A program made the translations under genes and the position numbers. From positions 248,001-312,000 of the forward strand of contig NZ_JAHWGH010000017.1 in assembly GCF_019334305.1 (NCBI RefSeq): 64,000 nt of DNA. Direction: 5' to 3'. The notes under the pieces were generated by a model. That model saw nothing but the letters and a program-made list of their open reading frames with translations, was not told where the DNA came from and searched no databases. Below are positions 45,991 to 55,434 of the stretch, piece after piece. This DNA is from Rossellomorea orangium. GTDB lineage: Bacteria > Bacillota > Bacilli > Bacillales > Bacillaceae_B. The first letter of the stretch is position 1; each line of letters opens with the position of its first letter.

Positions 45991-46683
45991 CTATGCTTGC
46001 TTTACTGTTCTTCTTTCAATGCGCTTCTCCTGCTCGGCCTGAATCAGGCGCTGAACATAGATGCTTGGTGTGTGGACTTCATTCGGATTGATGTCACCGA
46101 TTTCAACAAGCTCCTCGACTTCGGCGATCGTCACTTTCCCGGCAGCTGCAATCATCGGATTAAAGTTTTGAGCCGTTTTGTTATAAATCAGATTCCCCAT
46201 CTTGTCGGCCTTCCACGCCCGTACAAGCGAGAAGTCTGCCGTATAGGCTTCTTCTAGTAAATATTCTTTCCCATTGAATGTCCGTGTTTCTTTTCCTTCC
46301 GCTACCGGCGTCCCGACACCTGCAGGCGTGTAGAAGGCAGGGATCCCTGCACCACCTGCACGGATTTTCTCCGCAAGAGTGCCTTGAGGAACGAGTTCCA
46401 CCTCAAGCTCTCCCGATAAAACCTGTCTCTCAAATTCTTTGTTTTCCCCGACATATGAACCTATCATTTTATCAATCTGCTTATTTTGCAGTAATAAACC
46501 CAGTCCCCAGTCGTCTACACCACAGTTATTTGAAATGACGGTCAGGTTTTTCACACCCTTTTTCACAAGGGCAAGGATGAGCTTTTCAGGGATCCCGCAC
46601 AGACCGAATCCTCCAACCATTAATGTGGCTCCATCGTGGATGTCTGCCACGGCTTCGTCGTATGACGTGTATACTTCTTTCAT
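45991..46683 (-). CDS. scoA: 3-oxoacid CoA-transferase subunit A
   Basis: A 230-residue alpha subunit with the CoA-transferase signature [17 protein letters not shown] (about 17-33) and [16 protein letters not shown] (about 50-65). Closely similar to B. subtilis ScoA. Activates acetoacetate at the expense of succinyl-CoA. Lies 36 nt after the thiolase gene. Confidence 0.94.
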   Translation of the reverse strand: MKEVYTSYDEAVADIHDGATLMVGGFGLCGIPEKLILALVKKGVKNLTVISNNCGVDDWGLGLLLQNKQIDKMIGSYVGENKEFERQVLSGELEVELVPQGTLAEKIRAGGAGIPAFYTPAGVGTPVAEGKETRTFNGKEYLLEEAYTADFSLVRAWKADKMGNLIYNKTAQNFNPMIAAAGKVTIAEVEELVEIGDINPNEVHTPSIYVQRLIQAEQEKRIERRTVKQA

Positions 46684-46719
46684 TGTATTCCCTCCTCGAA
46701 TTTGGATTTTTTCAATTTC

Positions 46720-47907
46720 TTATTTATGAAGTTCAACAACTGTTGCTACTCCCTGTCCACCACCGATACAAAGGGTAGCCAATCCGTTTTGAACGCCTCT
46801 TTTTTTCATTTCATGGATCAACGTCACCAGAATTCGTGTTCCACTGGCTCCAATCGGATGACCTAGAGCAATGGCTCCCCCATTCACATTCAGGGCATCT
46901 TTCTTGAACTGAAGTTCCTTATCCACGGCTAATGATTGAGCAGCGAATGCTTCATTTGCTTCAATTAATTCCATGTCCTCAATTGTCATCTTTGTTTTTT
47001 CCAATACTTTCTTCACCGCGGCCACAGGTCCGATTCCCATGACGCTTGGATCCACACCTGCATTTGCGTTCCCTTTGATCGTCACTAGAGGCGTGATGCC
47101 AAGTTCGTCTGCTTTCTTCCTGGACATGACGACAACAGCAGCTGCTCCATCATTGATGCCCGATGCATTGCCGGCTGTCACAGAGCCATCTTTTTTGAAG
47201 GCAGCCCGAAGTCCAGATAACTTCTCGGCAGTTGAGCCTTTACGCGGGAACTCATCCTGACTGAACACGATGGGATCCCCTTTTCGTTGCGGAATGGAAA
47301 CCGGAACGATCTCATCATCGAATCGGCCGGATTCGATGGCAGCAGCAGCTTTCTGCTGACTCCATGCAGCGAATTCGTCCTGTTCTTCTCTTGTCAGAGA
47401 GTAACGGTCACATAGATTCTCTGCCGTCACACCCATATGGTAATCATTAAAGGCACACCATAAGCCGTCTGATATCATGCTGTCGACGACTTTCTGGTCC
47501 CCCATTTTGTAACCTTCCCTTGCTCCCTGCAGTAAATATGGAGCCTGACTCATATTTTCCATTCCACCTGCAACGATGATGTCAGCATCCCCTGCGAGGA
47601 TTGCCTGCGTTGCGAGATGAACCGTTTTTAATCCTGATCCACATACTTTATTTATCGTCATGGCAGGTACCTGCTCAGGCAGTCCTGCTTTGATGGATGC
47701 TTGACGGGCGGGATTTTGACCCAATCCTGCCTGCAACACATTCCCCATGATCACTTCATCCACATCACTACCGCTTAAACCAGCCTTTTCAAGGGCATCT
47801 TTAATCACGATCGCTCCAAGTTCCGGAGCGGAAATACCTTTTAAAGATCCGTTAAAGCTTCCGATGGCTGTGCGTACTGCACTCACAATGACAACTTCAT
47901 TCGACAT
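46720..47907 (-). CDS. Acetyl-CoA C-acetyltransferase (thiolase)
   Basis: A 395-residue thiolase. Nucleophilic Cys in [11 protein letters not shown] (about 88), the His/Asn region in [24 protein letters not shown] (about 349) and the second Cys in CIGGGQG (about 379). Cleaves acetoacetyl-CoA to two acetyl-CoA, or the reverse. First gene of thiolase-scoA-scoB, suggesting use for acetoacetate catabolism. Divergent from HMG-CoA lyase with a cre-like site between. Confidence 0.93.
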   Translation of the reverse strand: MSNEVVIVSAVRTAIGSFNGSLKGISAPELGAIVIKDALEKAGLSGSDVDEVIMGNVLQAGLGQNPARQASIKAGLPEQVPAMTINKVCGSGLKTVHLATQAILAGDADIIVAGGMENMSQAPYLLQGAREGYKMGDQKVVDSMISDGLWCAFNDYHMGVTAENLCDRYSLTREEQDEFAAWSQQKAAAAIESGRFDDEIVPVSIPQRKGDPIVFSQDEFPRKGSTAEKLSGLRAAFKKDGSVTAGNASGINDGAAAVVVMSRKKADELGITPLVTIKGNANAGVDPSVMGIGPVAAVKKVLEKTKMTIEDMELIEANEAFAAQSLAVDKELQFKKDALNVNGGAIALGHPIGASGTRILVTLIHEMKKRGVQNGLATLCIGGGQGVATVVELHK

Positions 47908-47989
47908 CTTTCTTCCTCCCTTTCTCTTCTGACTGATGTGCTTGCCTATTCGTTACTTCCTGAAAACAGTTCCACTTTAACTCATTCTA

Positions 47990-48003
47990 TGTAAGCGGTT
48001 AAA
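47990..48003. promoter_or_regulatory. cre-like (CcpA) site between thiolase and HMG-CoA lyase
   Basis: TGTAAGCGGTTAAA matches the cre consensus TGWAARCGNTWNCW at 13 of 14 positions. It lies in the 174-nt divergent promoter region, so it could control both directions. Confidence 0.55.
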
Positions 48004-48081
48004 TTCCTCTAAATTTGTCAAAAAATTTTTATATTGATTTATATGTCGAAATTTTCTTAAAATGAAAGAGGGAGGGAAATT

Positions 48082-48981
48082 ATGAATTTACCTAAAAAAG
48101 CTACGATTATCGAAGTAGGTCCGAGAGACGGCTTACAAAATGAGAAGAATTTTGTCCCGACGGATGTTAAAAAAGAATTTATCCTTCGTTTGAAACAATC
48201 GGGAATCAACGAAATGGAACTGACTTCGTTTGTGTCCCCGAAATGGGTTCCACAAATGCAGGATGCGAGTGACATTGTCGATTCCTGCATGACACTGAAT
48301 TCACGCGATATGGTACTTGCTCCTAATAAAAAGGGGATGGAACGGGTTTACGAAACAGGCTGCCGGTCTGTCGCAGTGTTTGTTGGCGTGAGCAACACGT
48401 TCAATCAAAAAAACATCAATAAGACAACGGATGAAGCCCTTAAAGACCTTGCGCCGCTTATTACAGAGTTAAAAGAAAAGGGCTATTTCGTGAGAGCCTG
48501 CATTTCTACCGCTTTCTACTGTCCATATGAAGGGAGGGTCAAGCCTCTTGACACTCTTTCACTTTGTAAGCGATTTGTTTCTTTGGGAGTGGATGAACTG
48601 AGCGTCGCCGATACGATCGGCCGTGCCAATCCGTCTGAAGCGTATCATCTTTTTACAAGGTTGAAGCAGGAATTACCTCATACATTACTGACAGCACATT
48701 TCCATGACACCCGCAAAATGGCCCTGGCGAATATCCTGGCGTCCCTTCAAGCGGGGATCGACCGCTTCGATACAAGTGCCGGCGGGCTTGGGGGCTGCCC
48801 TTTCGCTCCCGGTGCGACCGGAAACGTGGCAACCGAGGATGTTGTGTATATGCTCGAAGACATGGGGATTATCACAGGGATTGATCTGGAGAAGCTTGCA
48901 CATGCCATCGAAGTCGTTAAACCGCATGTCAGCCGCCCGATCGAAAGCGGTTACTACCGTCTCCATGAATTGAATCATTAA
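48082..48981 (+). CDS. Hydroxymethylglutaryl-CoA lyase
   Basis: A 299-residue HMGL-like TIM barrel enzyme with EVGPRDGLQNE (about 12-22), GVSNTFNQKNINKT and GGLGGCPFAPGATGN (about 234-248) containing the active-site Cys. It splits HMG-CoA to acetyl-CoA and acetoacetate, the last step of leucine catabolism. With scoAB and thiolase it would take leucine carbon to acetyl-CoA. B. subtilis homologue is YngG. The ATG follows GGGAGGG. Confidence 0.92.
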   Translation: MNLPKKATIIEVGPRDGLQNEKNFVPTDVKKEFILRLKQSGINEMELTSFVSPKWVPQMQDASDIVDSCMTLNSRDMVLAPNKKGMERVYETGCRSVAVFVGVSNTFNQKNINKTTDEALKDLAPLITELKEKGYFVRACISTAFYCPYEGRVKPLDTLSLCKRFVSLGVDELSVADTIGRANPSEAYHLFTRLKQELPHTLLTAHFHDTRKMALANILASLQAGIDRFDTSAGGLGGCPFAPGATGNVATEDVVYMLEDMGIITGIDLEKLAHAIEVVKPHVSRPIESGYYRLHELNH

Positions 48982-49042
48982 TGCATAGGCCCTTTCTCCT
49001 TCGAGCATTCTAAAGATGATACCCTCTAAGGAGATGAGTTAC

Positions 49043-49174
49043 ATGAGCCAAAAACGCGATAAAGGATTCAGTCAAAAAGGGAAACCAAATGCAGATACGG
49101 TTTCAAACACCATGGCGAAAGAAGATCTTGATAAAGCCATTCATCCAACTAAAGGACAAAATGCTAAATCATAA
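49043..49174 (+). CDS. 43-residue hydrophilic peptide gene
   Basis: The product (MSQKRDKGFSQKGKPNADTV... ending GQNAKS) is lysine- and glutamine-rich, with no hydrophobic stretch or cysteine; the composition resembles minor small acid-soluble spore proteins. AAGGAG precedes the ATG and a terminator lies 28 nt after the stop. I cannot assign a family. Confidence 0.7.
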   Translation: MSQKRDKGFSQKGKPNADTVSNTMAKEDLDKAIHPTKGQNAKS

Positions 49175-49201
49175 GTCCTGTATTAAACACCGATTAAAAA
49201 G

Positions 49202-49229
49202 AAGTGTCTCTTCCTGAGGCACTTTTTTT
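49202..49229 (+). terminator. Terminator of the 43-residue peptide gene
   Basis: AAGTGTCTC (49202-49210) pairs with GAGGCACTT (49216-49224), followed by seven T residues. Confidence 0.8.
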
Positions 49230-49304
49230 CATCCTCAAAAATTCCGCTTATTTCCTTTATTTGCTACAATAAAAATAAACGATATTCCTTTGAGGTGATG
49301 ACAC

Positions 49305-50231
49305 ATGAGAAAAAAATGGGCCATACTCGGCGGCACCCTTTCTTCTATCGGGCTGCTTGGGGTTTATATTACGAATCGATTTATGTATTTACCGAAAAAG
49401 GGGGATGACTTCATCCGGGCTCGGGAAACCGAATCGACCCGGCTGATCGAAGAAGAGTATGACTCCCTTCCTAAAGAAGAAGTCCTTATTCCTTCTCGGT
49501 ACGGTTATGATATTAAAGCGATAATCGTGAAGCCCCACCCTCATAAAAAATTCATGATCTTTTCCCATGGAGTGACGGAAAACAAGTGGAATTCCATCAA
49601 GTACATGAACCTTTTCATCAAACAGGGGTTCAACGCCGTCATTTATGACCACAGGCGCCATGGGGAATCAGGGGGGAAGACAACGAGCTATGGATACTTT
49701 GAGAAATATGACCTGAAGGCGGTCGTGGATGAACTGATCCGCCGGGAAGGGGACGATGTATTCTTCGGAATCCACGGGGAATCCATGGGGGCTGCGACTC
49801 TGCTTCTTTATGCCGGAAGTGTTGAGGACCGGGCTGATTTTTATATTGCCGATTGTCCCTTCTCCGACTTTGGTGAACAGCTTGCCTACCGGATGAGTGC
49901 AGAAGTGAAGATGCCTGCAAAATTCCTCCTCCCCCTCGTGGATGGTACGCTGAAGCTGCGACAAGGCTACACATTAAAGGATTTATCACCTATTTCGGTA
50001 GTCCAAAACATTCAAAAACCCGTATTATTCATTCACAGCAAGAACGATGATTTCATCCTTCCTCAAATGACCAAGGAGCTTTTTGAGAAGAAACAGGGTC
50101 CAAAGGAGCTTTTCCTTGATTTCAGCGGTACCCATGCCCAGTCGTATAATGATAACCCGGAAGAATACGAGGAATTGATCCAACGGTTCTTAGAGCAATT
50201 TGTTATAGAGGGAAAGGATGTCGTCTCATGA
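49305..50231 (+). CDS. yqkD: Alpha/beta hydrolase YqkD
   Basis: A 308-residue serine hydrolase with an N-terminal membrane anchor (about 5-22). The nucleophile is in GIHGESMGAATLL (about 155-167), the acid probably in SKNDDFILP (about 246) and the His in SGTHAQS (about 275). Likely an esterase or peptidase-like hydrolase facing outside or at the membrane. Stop overlaps the next gene by 4 nt. Confidence 0.9.
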   Translation: MRKKWAILGGTLSSIGLLGVYITNRFMYLPKKGDDFIRARETESTRLIEEEYDSLPKEEVLIPSRYGYDIKAIIVKPHPHKKFMIFSHGVTENKWNSIKYMNLFIKQGFNAVIYDHRRHGESGGKTTSYGYFEKYDLKAVVDELIRREGDDVFFGIHGESMGAATLLLYAGSVEDRADFYIADCPFSDFGEQLAYRMSAEVKMPAKFLLPLVDGTLKLRQGYTLKDLSPISVVQNIQKPVLFIHSKNDDFILPQMTKELFEKKQGPKELFLDFSGTHAQSYNDNPEEYEELIQRFLEQFVIEGKDVVS

Positions 50232-51127
50232 TTCCAACTGATTTCAGGTTAAAAATGCAAACGATGTACGGAGATGCGGGGGATGATTGGATTACGGTAA
50301 CGGAAGAACTCATGGAGTCATTAAAAAATCGACTCCAGTTAACCTACGGTGATCCTTTTTCACTGAGCTATAACTTCGTGATTCCGGTCCAAATCGGGTG
50401 TGAGCGGGACGCCGTGTTAAAGATCGGGTATCCGAACAGTGATTTCTCCAATGAGTTTCATGCTCTGCAGGATTTTCAAGGAAAGGGAATGGTGAAGATG
50501 CTCGACTTCAATAAGGAAGAAGGCTGGATTCTTTTAGACCGCCTCATGCCGGGATCTTCCCTCCTCTCTATTAATGATGAAAAAGAGGTGCTCTCTGTCT
50601 TCTCCCATACTGCCAAGCGACTTTGGCATAAGCCTGTCAGCAACCACACCTATCCTACGGTTCAATCCTGGTCAAAGGGAATTGGAAGGTTACGGGAACG
50701 ATTTAACGGGGGAACTGGCCCCATTCCTCATGAGCTCGTCGCTAAAGCTGAAGTCCTTTATCCGGAATTGCTGAGTTCTTCCACAGATCTCTATCTTCTT
50801 CACGGTGATCTCCATCACGGAAACATTCTCTACTCTGATTCTTCAGGCTGGACAGCCATCGATCCCAAAGGGCTGCTTGGAGAGAGAGAATATGACTGCA
50901 TTCAGTTCATGTTGAATGAGTGGGAAAAGTGGGATACTCCCATCGAACTGCTTCGGTATAGGACCGGGACCTTGGCTTCCCTTCTTTCCCTCTCCTACGA
51001 GCGGTTGATCTCATATGGATTTTGTCATGCAGTTCTATCTGCATGCTGGTCTGTGGAGAGCGATTTGGATGGATGGAAAACCGGGGTTTCTTTGGCGGGG
51101 ATGTTTGAAGAGCTATTGGAGAAATAA
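50228..51127 (+). CDS. APH(6)/hydroxyurea-kinase-like phosphotransferase
   Basis: A 299-residue aminoglycoside phosphotransferase-fold kinase. The catalytic motif is LLHGDLHHGNIL (about 195-206) and the metal-binding Asp is in AIDPKGLLGEREYD (about 218-231). IDPKG-x-x-G-x-x-x-Y is characteristic of APH(6)/StrB-type streptomycin kinases, but chromosomal members in Bacillaceae may have other substrates. ATGA overlap with yqkD implies coupled translation. Confidence 0.8.
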   Translation: MIPTDFRLKMQTMYGDAGDDWITVTEELMESLKNRLQLTYGDPFSLSYNFVIPVQIGCERDAVLKIGYPNSDFSNEFHALQDFQGKGMVKMLDFNKEEGWILLDRLMPGSSLLSINDEKEVLSVFSHTAKRLWHKPVSNHTYPTVQSWSKGIGRLRERFNGGTGPIPHELVAKAEVLYPELLSSSTDLYLLHGDLHHGNILYSDSSGWTAIDPKGLLGEREYDCIQFMLNEWEKWDTPIELLRYRTGTLASLLSLSYERLISYGFCHAVLSACWSVESDLDGWKTGVSLAGMFEELLEK

Positions 51128-51205
51128 CGTTTTTTATTTTACATATAATGGAATTTACTGTTAAAATAGGAGCAAAAACAGAACATGGAATGGGAGAGGT
51201 TCTCT

Positions 51206-51634
51206 ATGAGGGAAATCGCATTGGCCTTTGGAAATATTTTTGGAGGAATTGCGCTTATCGCGATCCTTGCTTCTTTGTGGGGAAGATTTGAGACCTGTTT
51301 TCTTCATAGGCTTACTCTCTTCCGCCAACATCTCTTCCTTTTCTCCCTCACCCTTTTCTTTGAAGTTCTATCCCTTCTTTTCATCTATATCTTTTTCCAC
51401 ATGGCCATCCAGGATGCCTTGTTCATTTCAAGCGTCTTCTTCCTATTTGTCACTTGGGTGATCCCGTATCACTCCCGTTTTAATATGAATACGGAAATGT
51501 TGTTTTTAAAGAAATTCGGTCTATCCTCACCGATTCAGGTTTTCAGACCCGTACTCTCCCCTTTTTTCGTTGGGACCCTCCTGTATTCCACCTGTGGATT
51601 CATTATTGCGTTTGGTTGGCGGTATTTTTTTTAA
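51206..51634 (+). CDS. Membrane protein of unknown function
   Basis: A 142-residue protein with about four hydrophobic segments (about 4-22, 42-66, 72-92, 118-140). No recognised motif. The ATG at 51206 is 6 nt after GGGAGAGG; an ATG at 51185 lies upstream without a ribosome site. Confidence 0.6.
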   Translation: MREIALAFGNIFGGIALIAILASLWGRFETCFLHRLTLFRQHLFLFSLTLFFEVLSLLFIYIFFHMAIQDALFISSVFFLFVTWVIPYHSRFNMNTEMLFLKKFGLSSPIQVFRPVLSPFFVGTLLYSTCGFIIAFGWRYFF

Positions 51635-51680
51635 AACAGTGAAAGCCTCCGGTTGGCGCCGACCGGAGGCTTTCACTTCT
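51635..51680 (+). terminator. Strong bidirectional terminator
   Basis: A 15-bp GC-rich perfect stem (51639-51653 with 51662-51676) around a short loop lies between two convergent stops. Confidence 0.85.
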
Positions 51681-52011
51681 ATTCCCGTGGAAACATCAGA
51701 AAGCTCATTCTTCCATTAATGATCTGACCGGGGCTTTTTAATTGAAACGTGTTGCTTTCTTGGGAAAAGTCGATTTTCAACTCTTCATCGAGGAAGACCA
51801 TCTTTGACTTTTCTACGAGTATCGGGTAGCTGTTCGTTTCTACTTCTATATCTTCACCATCTGCGGGATGCTCGACAAACCATAAAGTAGGAATGCCGCT
51901 CACTACACAGCCACAGCCTTCTGTATCATACTTTAGCTTGAGATGACCTTTTTCGTTTTCTATTTTATCCTGAATCTTTCGGATTGCTTCGTTCGTCAAT
52001 TCGATTTTCAT
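51679..52011 (-). CDS. yqkB: HesB-like iron-sulfur family protein YqkB
   Basis: A 110-residue HesB/IscA-fold protein. Only one clear cysteine pair is present (TEGCGCVVSG, about 30-39) and the C-terminal CGCG motif of true A-type carriers is absent, as in the YqkB branch. The role in Fe-S metabolism is therefore inferred. Confidence 0.85.
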   Translation of the reverse strand: MKIELTNEAIRKIQDKIENEKGHLKLKYDTEGCGCVVSGIPTLWFVEHPADGEDIEVETNSYPILVEKSKMVFLDEELKIDFSQESNTFQLKSPGQIINGRMSFLMFPRE

Positions 52012-52141
52012 TTGATGACCTCCTCTGCCCTTTATCCTACCACATTTTATTTGTTCCTTTTAGAATATTGCTTTTTTGCTCTTTTCACCTTACTATCGAT
52101 AGTGGGGATTCTTTTGTATTTTCTAGAAAGGGTGGTTTTTT

Positions 52142-52357
52142 ATGACAAAAGCTCAAATTAAAGTGAATGATAACGGTTCTTTTCGCGTTAGCGGCGATGT
52201 GGAACTGATCGATGCTGATGGGAATGTGTTTCCAACCAAACAAGTGTTTACCCTTTGTCGCTGCGGCTTATCTGCCAACATGCCGTTTTGCGATGCTTCA
52301 CACAAGGGGAAATTCGATTCCTGCGTTCGTGCTGAAAAGATATTGGACGAAGAGTAG
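52142..52357 (+). CDS. CDGSH-type iron-sulfur protein
   Basis: A 71-residue protein with the zinc-finger-like cluster site CRCGLSANMPFCDASH (about 39-54): three Cys and one His bind a [2Fe-2S] cluster (mitoNEET-like). The usual CDGSH reads CDASH here. Presumed electron or cluster transfer. Convergent with the yolD-like gene across a perfect palindrome. Confidence 0.9.
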   Translation: MTKAQIKVNDNGSFRVSGDVELIDADGNVFPTKQVFTLCRCGLSANMPFCDASHKGKFDSCVRAEKILDEE

Positions 52358-52405
52358 TTTGAATGAAAAGAGAGACTTCGCGCGAAGTCTCTCTTTTCAT
52401 TCAAA
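52358..52405. terminator. Perfect 48-bp palindrome, bidirectional terminator
   Basis: Two exact 24-bp arms (52358-52381 and 52382-52405) meet at GCGC with A/T-rich ends that form T-runs in both directions. It starts at the stop of the CDGSH gene and covers the stop of the convergent gene. Confidence 0.9.
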
Positions 52406-52729
52406 AAAACGAATGTCCACAACGCTTGCCAGTGGAATATAGTGTACCTCTTCAAACCTGTCGACCACGTGCAGCTTGCCTTCCATTGAGTCGACATGGT
52501 GAATGGTGCCAATCAATAATTGATGACGGTACTTCACATAATGAGTAATCGACACCAGCTTCGCGAACTCCATCGCTTCCGCCACGACTTCATTCATCCT
52601 GTCAAGCTCCTGCTCGTCAAGTTCGATCCTCTTTTCGTGTGTATCTTCCTTGGCCCAATCCCTTAGGAGTTTTACATGCTCCGGGAGCATCATGGATGTC
52701 CATTTGATTCTTCCTCGATCGCGGATCAA
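52397..52729 (-). CDS. yqjX: YolD-like protein (YqjX type)
   Basis: A 110-residue YolD-family protein (DRGRIKWTSMMLPEHVKLLRDW, then a compact beta C-terminal domain). YolD-like genes usually follow Y-family polymerase genes and are SOS-regulated with them; function unknown. I chose TTG 52729, 8 nt after GGGGAGG; the GTG at 52738 abuts the ribosome site. Lies 20 nt after polY2. Confidence 0.82.
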   Translation of the reverse strand: MIRDRGRIKWTSMMLPEHVKLLRDWAKEDTHEKRIELDEQELDRMNEVVAEAMEFAKLVSITHYVKYRHQLLIGTIHHVDSMEGKLHVVDRFEEVHYIPLASVVDIRFFE

Positions 52730-52749
52730 CTCTCTCACCTCCCCATTCT

Positions 52750-54012
52750 TTACGATTTATGTCCGCCCACCAGGCGGGCACGATGCCTTGCTGTTCCTGC
52801 TTCCGTGTAGGAGACGGCGCGGAGAAGGGCCCCTGATCCATATCTATTCCGGATGCGATCCACCACATACCCAAGCTCACGTTTTTCCCAACGGTCAGGC
52901 TCAAAAAGGGACACTTGCATCGCTCCGTCCTCCACTATATTTGAAAGAGTGATGTTGATTTTGCGGACGGTTTTTCCATTGTAGTTCTCTTCGAATAGTT
53001 CCAGGCACACCCGGTACAAGTCCATGGTGATATTGGTCGGTTCCACTATCGTCCTTGACCGGTGGAAGCCGCCGCCGAATTCTTCGTGGCTGTAGCCTAT
53101 TCCAAAGCTGACGGTCCTCCCAGCCTTTCGATGGGTCCGGGCGCGTCTCGCGACTTCTTCGCACATTTCTAAAATGACGCGTTTGATTTCCTTTTTCTCC
53201 TTATAATCCCTGAGGAGAATCTGACCCTTGCCGAAGCTGATCTGTCCATCCATGATCGGGGCCCCTATTTCGGACAGATCCACTCCCCATGCATGGTGAT
53301 AGAGCTGGTTCCCCATCACGCCGAACTTCTCCTCAAGCTTCCCGAGGTTATACTTTGCCAACTGCCCGACAGAGAAGATTCCCATCCGATTGAGGGTCTT
53401 TTCAAGGCGTCCGCCTATCCCCCACATCTCGCGTAACGGTGACAGGGGCCACAGCTTCTCCGGGACGTCTTCGTATGTCCACTCGGCAATCCCCTCTTTC
53501 TTTGCTTCAAGATCCAGGCACAGCTTGGACAGAAGCATGTTGGGGCCGATCCCGATGGCGCATGGAAGTTGGAATTCCCTTTCCATATCGTCTTTGATTT
53601 TCCCGGCGATGGTGGTCGCATCCCCCCAGAGATTCGTCGCTCCATCAATCTGGATGAAGCTTTCATCCACGCTGTACGTATGGATGGCATCCTTCGGTAC
53701 ATAACGATGAAACAGGCGGGTAAGCTCCGTCGAAATCCGTACATACGTCGCCATTTTCGGCTCTACAAGCCGGATTCGCGAGTCGTTCGGAATTTCAAAC
53801 ATCCGCGAACCCGTTTTGATACCAAAGTCCTTCTTCATCCTGGGCGAGGCAGCCAGCACGATGCTTCCCTGCCGGCTTTTATCCCCCACTACAGCCAGGT
53901 GGCATTCAAGAGGATCCAGCCCCTCCATGACAGCCGAACAGCTAGCATAAAAGCTCTTCATATCGATGCACAAAATCTTGTGGTGTGGCAGCACACTGTA
54001 ATCGACAGTCAT
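52750..54012 (-). CDS. polY2: Y-family DNA polymerase PolY2 (UvrX/YqjW type)
   Basis: A 420-residue translesion polymerase. Catalytic acids are in CIDMKSFYASC (about 15-25) and YSVDESFIQ (about 112-120); a HhH region (MWGIGGRLEKTLNRMG) and little-finger domain follow. SOS-inducible mutagenic polymerase; a perfect LexA box lies upstream. The ATG at 54012 follows GGAGGG. Confidence 0.94.
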   Translation of the reverse strand: MTVDYSVLPHHKILCIDMKSFYASCSAVMEGLDPLECHLAVVGDKSRQGSIVLAASPRMKKDFGIKTGSRMFEIPNDSRIRLVEPKMATYVRISTELTRLFHRYVPKDAIHTYSVDESFIQIDGATNLWGDATTIAGKIKDDMEREFQLPCAIGIGPNMLLSKLCLDLEAKKEGIAEWTYEDVPEKLWPLSPLREMWGIGGRLEKTLNRMGIFSVGQLAKYNLGKLEEKFGVMGNQLYHHAWGVDLSEIGAPIMDGQISFGKGQILLRDYKEKKEIKRVILEMCEEVARRARTHRKAGRTVSFGIGYSHEEFGGGFHRSRTIVEPTNITMDLYRVCLELFEENYNGKTVRKINITLSNIVEDGAMQVSLFEPDRWEKRELGYVVDRIRNRYGSGALLRAVSYTEAGTARHRARLVGGHKS

Positions 54013-54040
54013 ATCTTCGCCCTCCATTTTACCTAAAATA

Positions 54041-54052
54041 GAACAAACGTTC
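54041..54052 (-). promoter_or_regulatory. LexA (SOS) box upstream of polY2
   Basis: GAACAAACGTTC is a perfect GAAC-N4-GTTC operator, 29 nt upstream of the polY2 start. It should place polY2 and yqjX under LexA. Confidence 0.85.
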
Positions 54053-54129
54053 TTATATAGTATAGTTATGATTTTATACGAATATACGTTCCCTTTCAAC
54101 TTAAATTACTGGAAACGGAGAGAATAATA

Positions 54130-54168
54130 AGAAAAGCGGAGGCGGCTTGGTCAGGCCCGACAAGCATG
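54130..54168. repeat. Possible fragment of a Bacillaceae interspersed repeat
   Basis: The segment AGAAAAGCGGAGGCG...CCCGACAAGCAT is unusually GC-rich for its surroundings and matches, from memory, a motif often scattered in Bacillaceae intergenic DNA. No copy elsewhere in the window. Confidence 0.35.
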
Positions 54169-54286
54169 AAAGACACACACCTAAGTCAGATCCTGTCGAT
54201 ATTTTTGTTATGAATGACATAGTCGCATTTTCCTATATTTGTTAAAATTCAAAAGAACGATCATTGTGAATATAAGGAGGAGTAAC

Positions 54287-54589
54287 ATGCCGAAAGTAAT
54301 TGTGATGTATGAAAAGCCAAAAGATCAGGAAAAGTTCGAAGAGTATTACTTCAACACCCATATGCCGATTGCAGAAAAGGTGCCCAATGTAAGAGAGGCT
54401 AGAGTACAACGGGTATTATCGAATCAAAACACTGATTTATCCCTATACTTAATAACAGAAATAGAGTTTGAAAACAAAGGTGCCATGAAAGAAGCATTTG
54501 CGTCGGAGCAGTGGAAAGCCGTCGGGGATGACGTGCCAAACTTTATGAAATACTTAGAAAAACCGCCGATTATCACGATCGTAGATTAA
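54287..54589 (+). CDS. EthD-family dimeric alpha/beta-barrel protein
   Basis: A 100-residue protein with the EthD pattern: an N-terminal strand, KFEEYYFNTHMPIAEKVP (about 16-33) and a C-terminal SEQWKAVGDDVPNF segment. EthD-type proteins assist degradation of ethers or handle small hydrophobic substrates. The ATG at 54287 follows AAGGAGG. Convergent with gdh. Confidence 0.85.
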   Translation: MPKVIVMYEKPKDQEKFEEYYFNTHMPIAEKVPNVREARVQRVLSNQNTDLSLYLITEIEFENKGAMKEAFASEQWKAVGDDVPNFMKYLEKPPIITIVD

Positions 54590-54600
54590 ACGCTATAATA

Positions 54601-54630
54601 AAGGCCGGAATCCACCATGATTCCGGCCTT
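54601..54630. terminator. Bidirectional hairpin between EthD gene and gdh
   Basis: AAGGCCGGAATC (54601-54612) pairs perfectly with GATTCCGGCCTT (54619-54630); T-runs are weak on both sides. Confidence 0.7.
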
Positions 54631-54636
54631 AGTTCA

Positions 54637-55434
<798 letters not shown>

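Noticed and set aside
47908..48081. Classical -35/-10 pair at TTGACA (minus strand) for the thiolase operon
   Set aside because: No acceptable -10 at 16-18 bp from this TTGACA; not reported as a promoter.
53390..54036. Long plus-strand frames antisense to polY2
   Set aside because: Lie wholly opposite a conserved polymerase gene and have no family resemblance.
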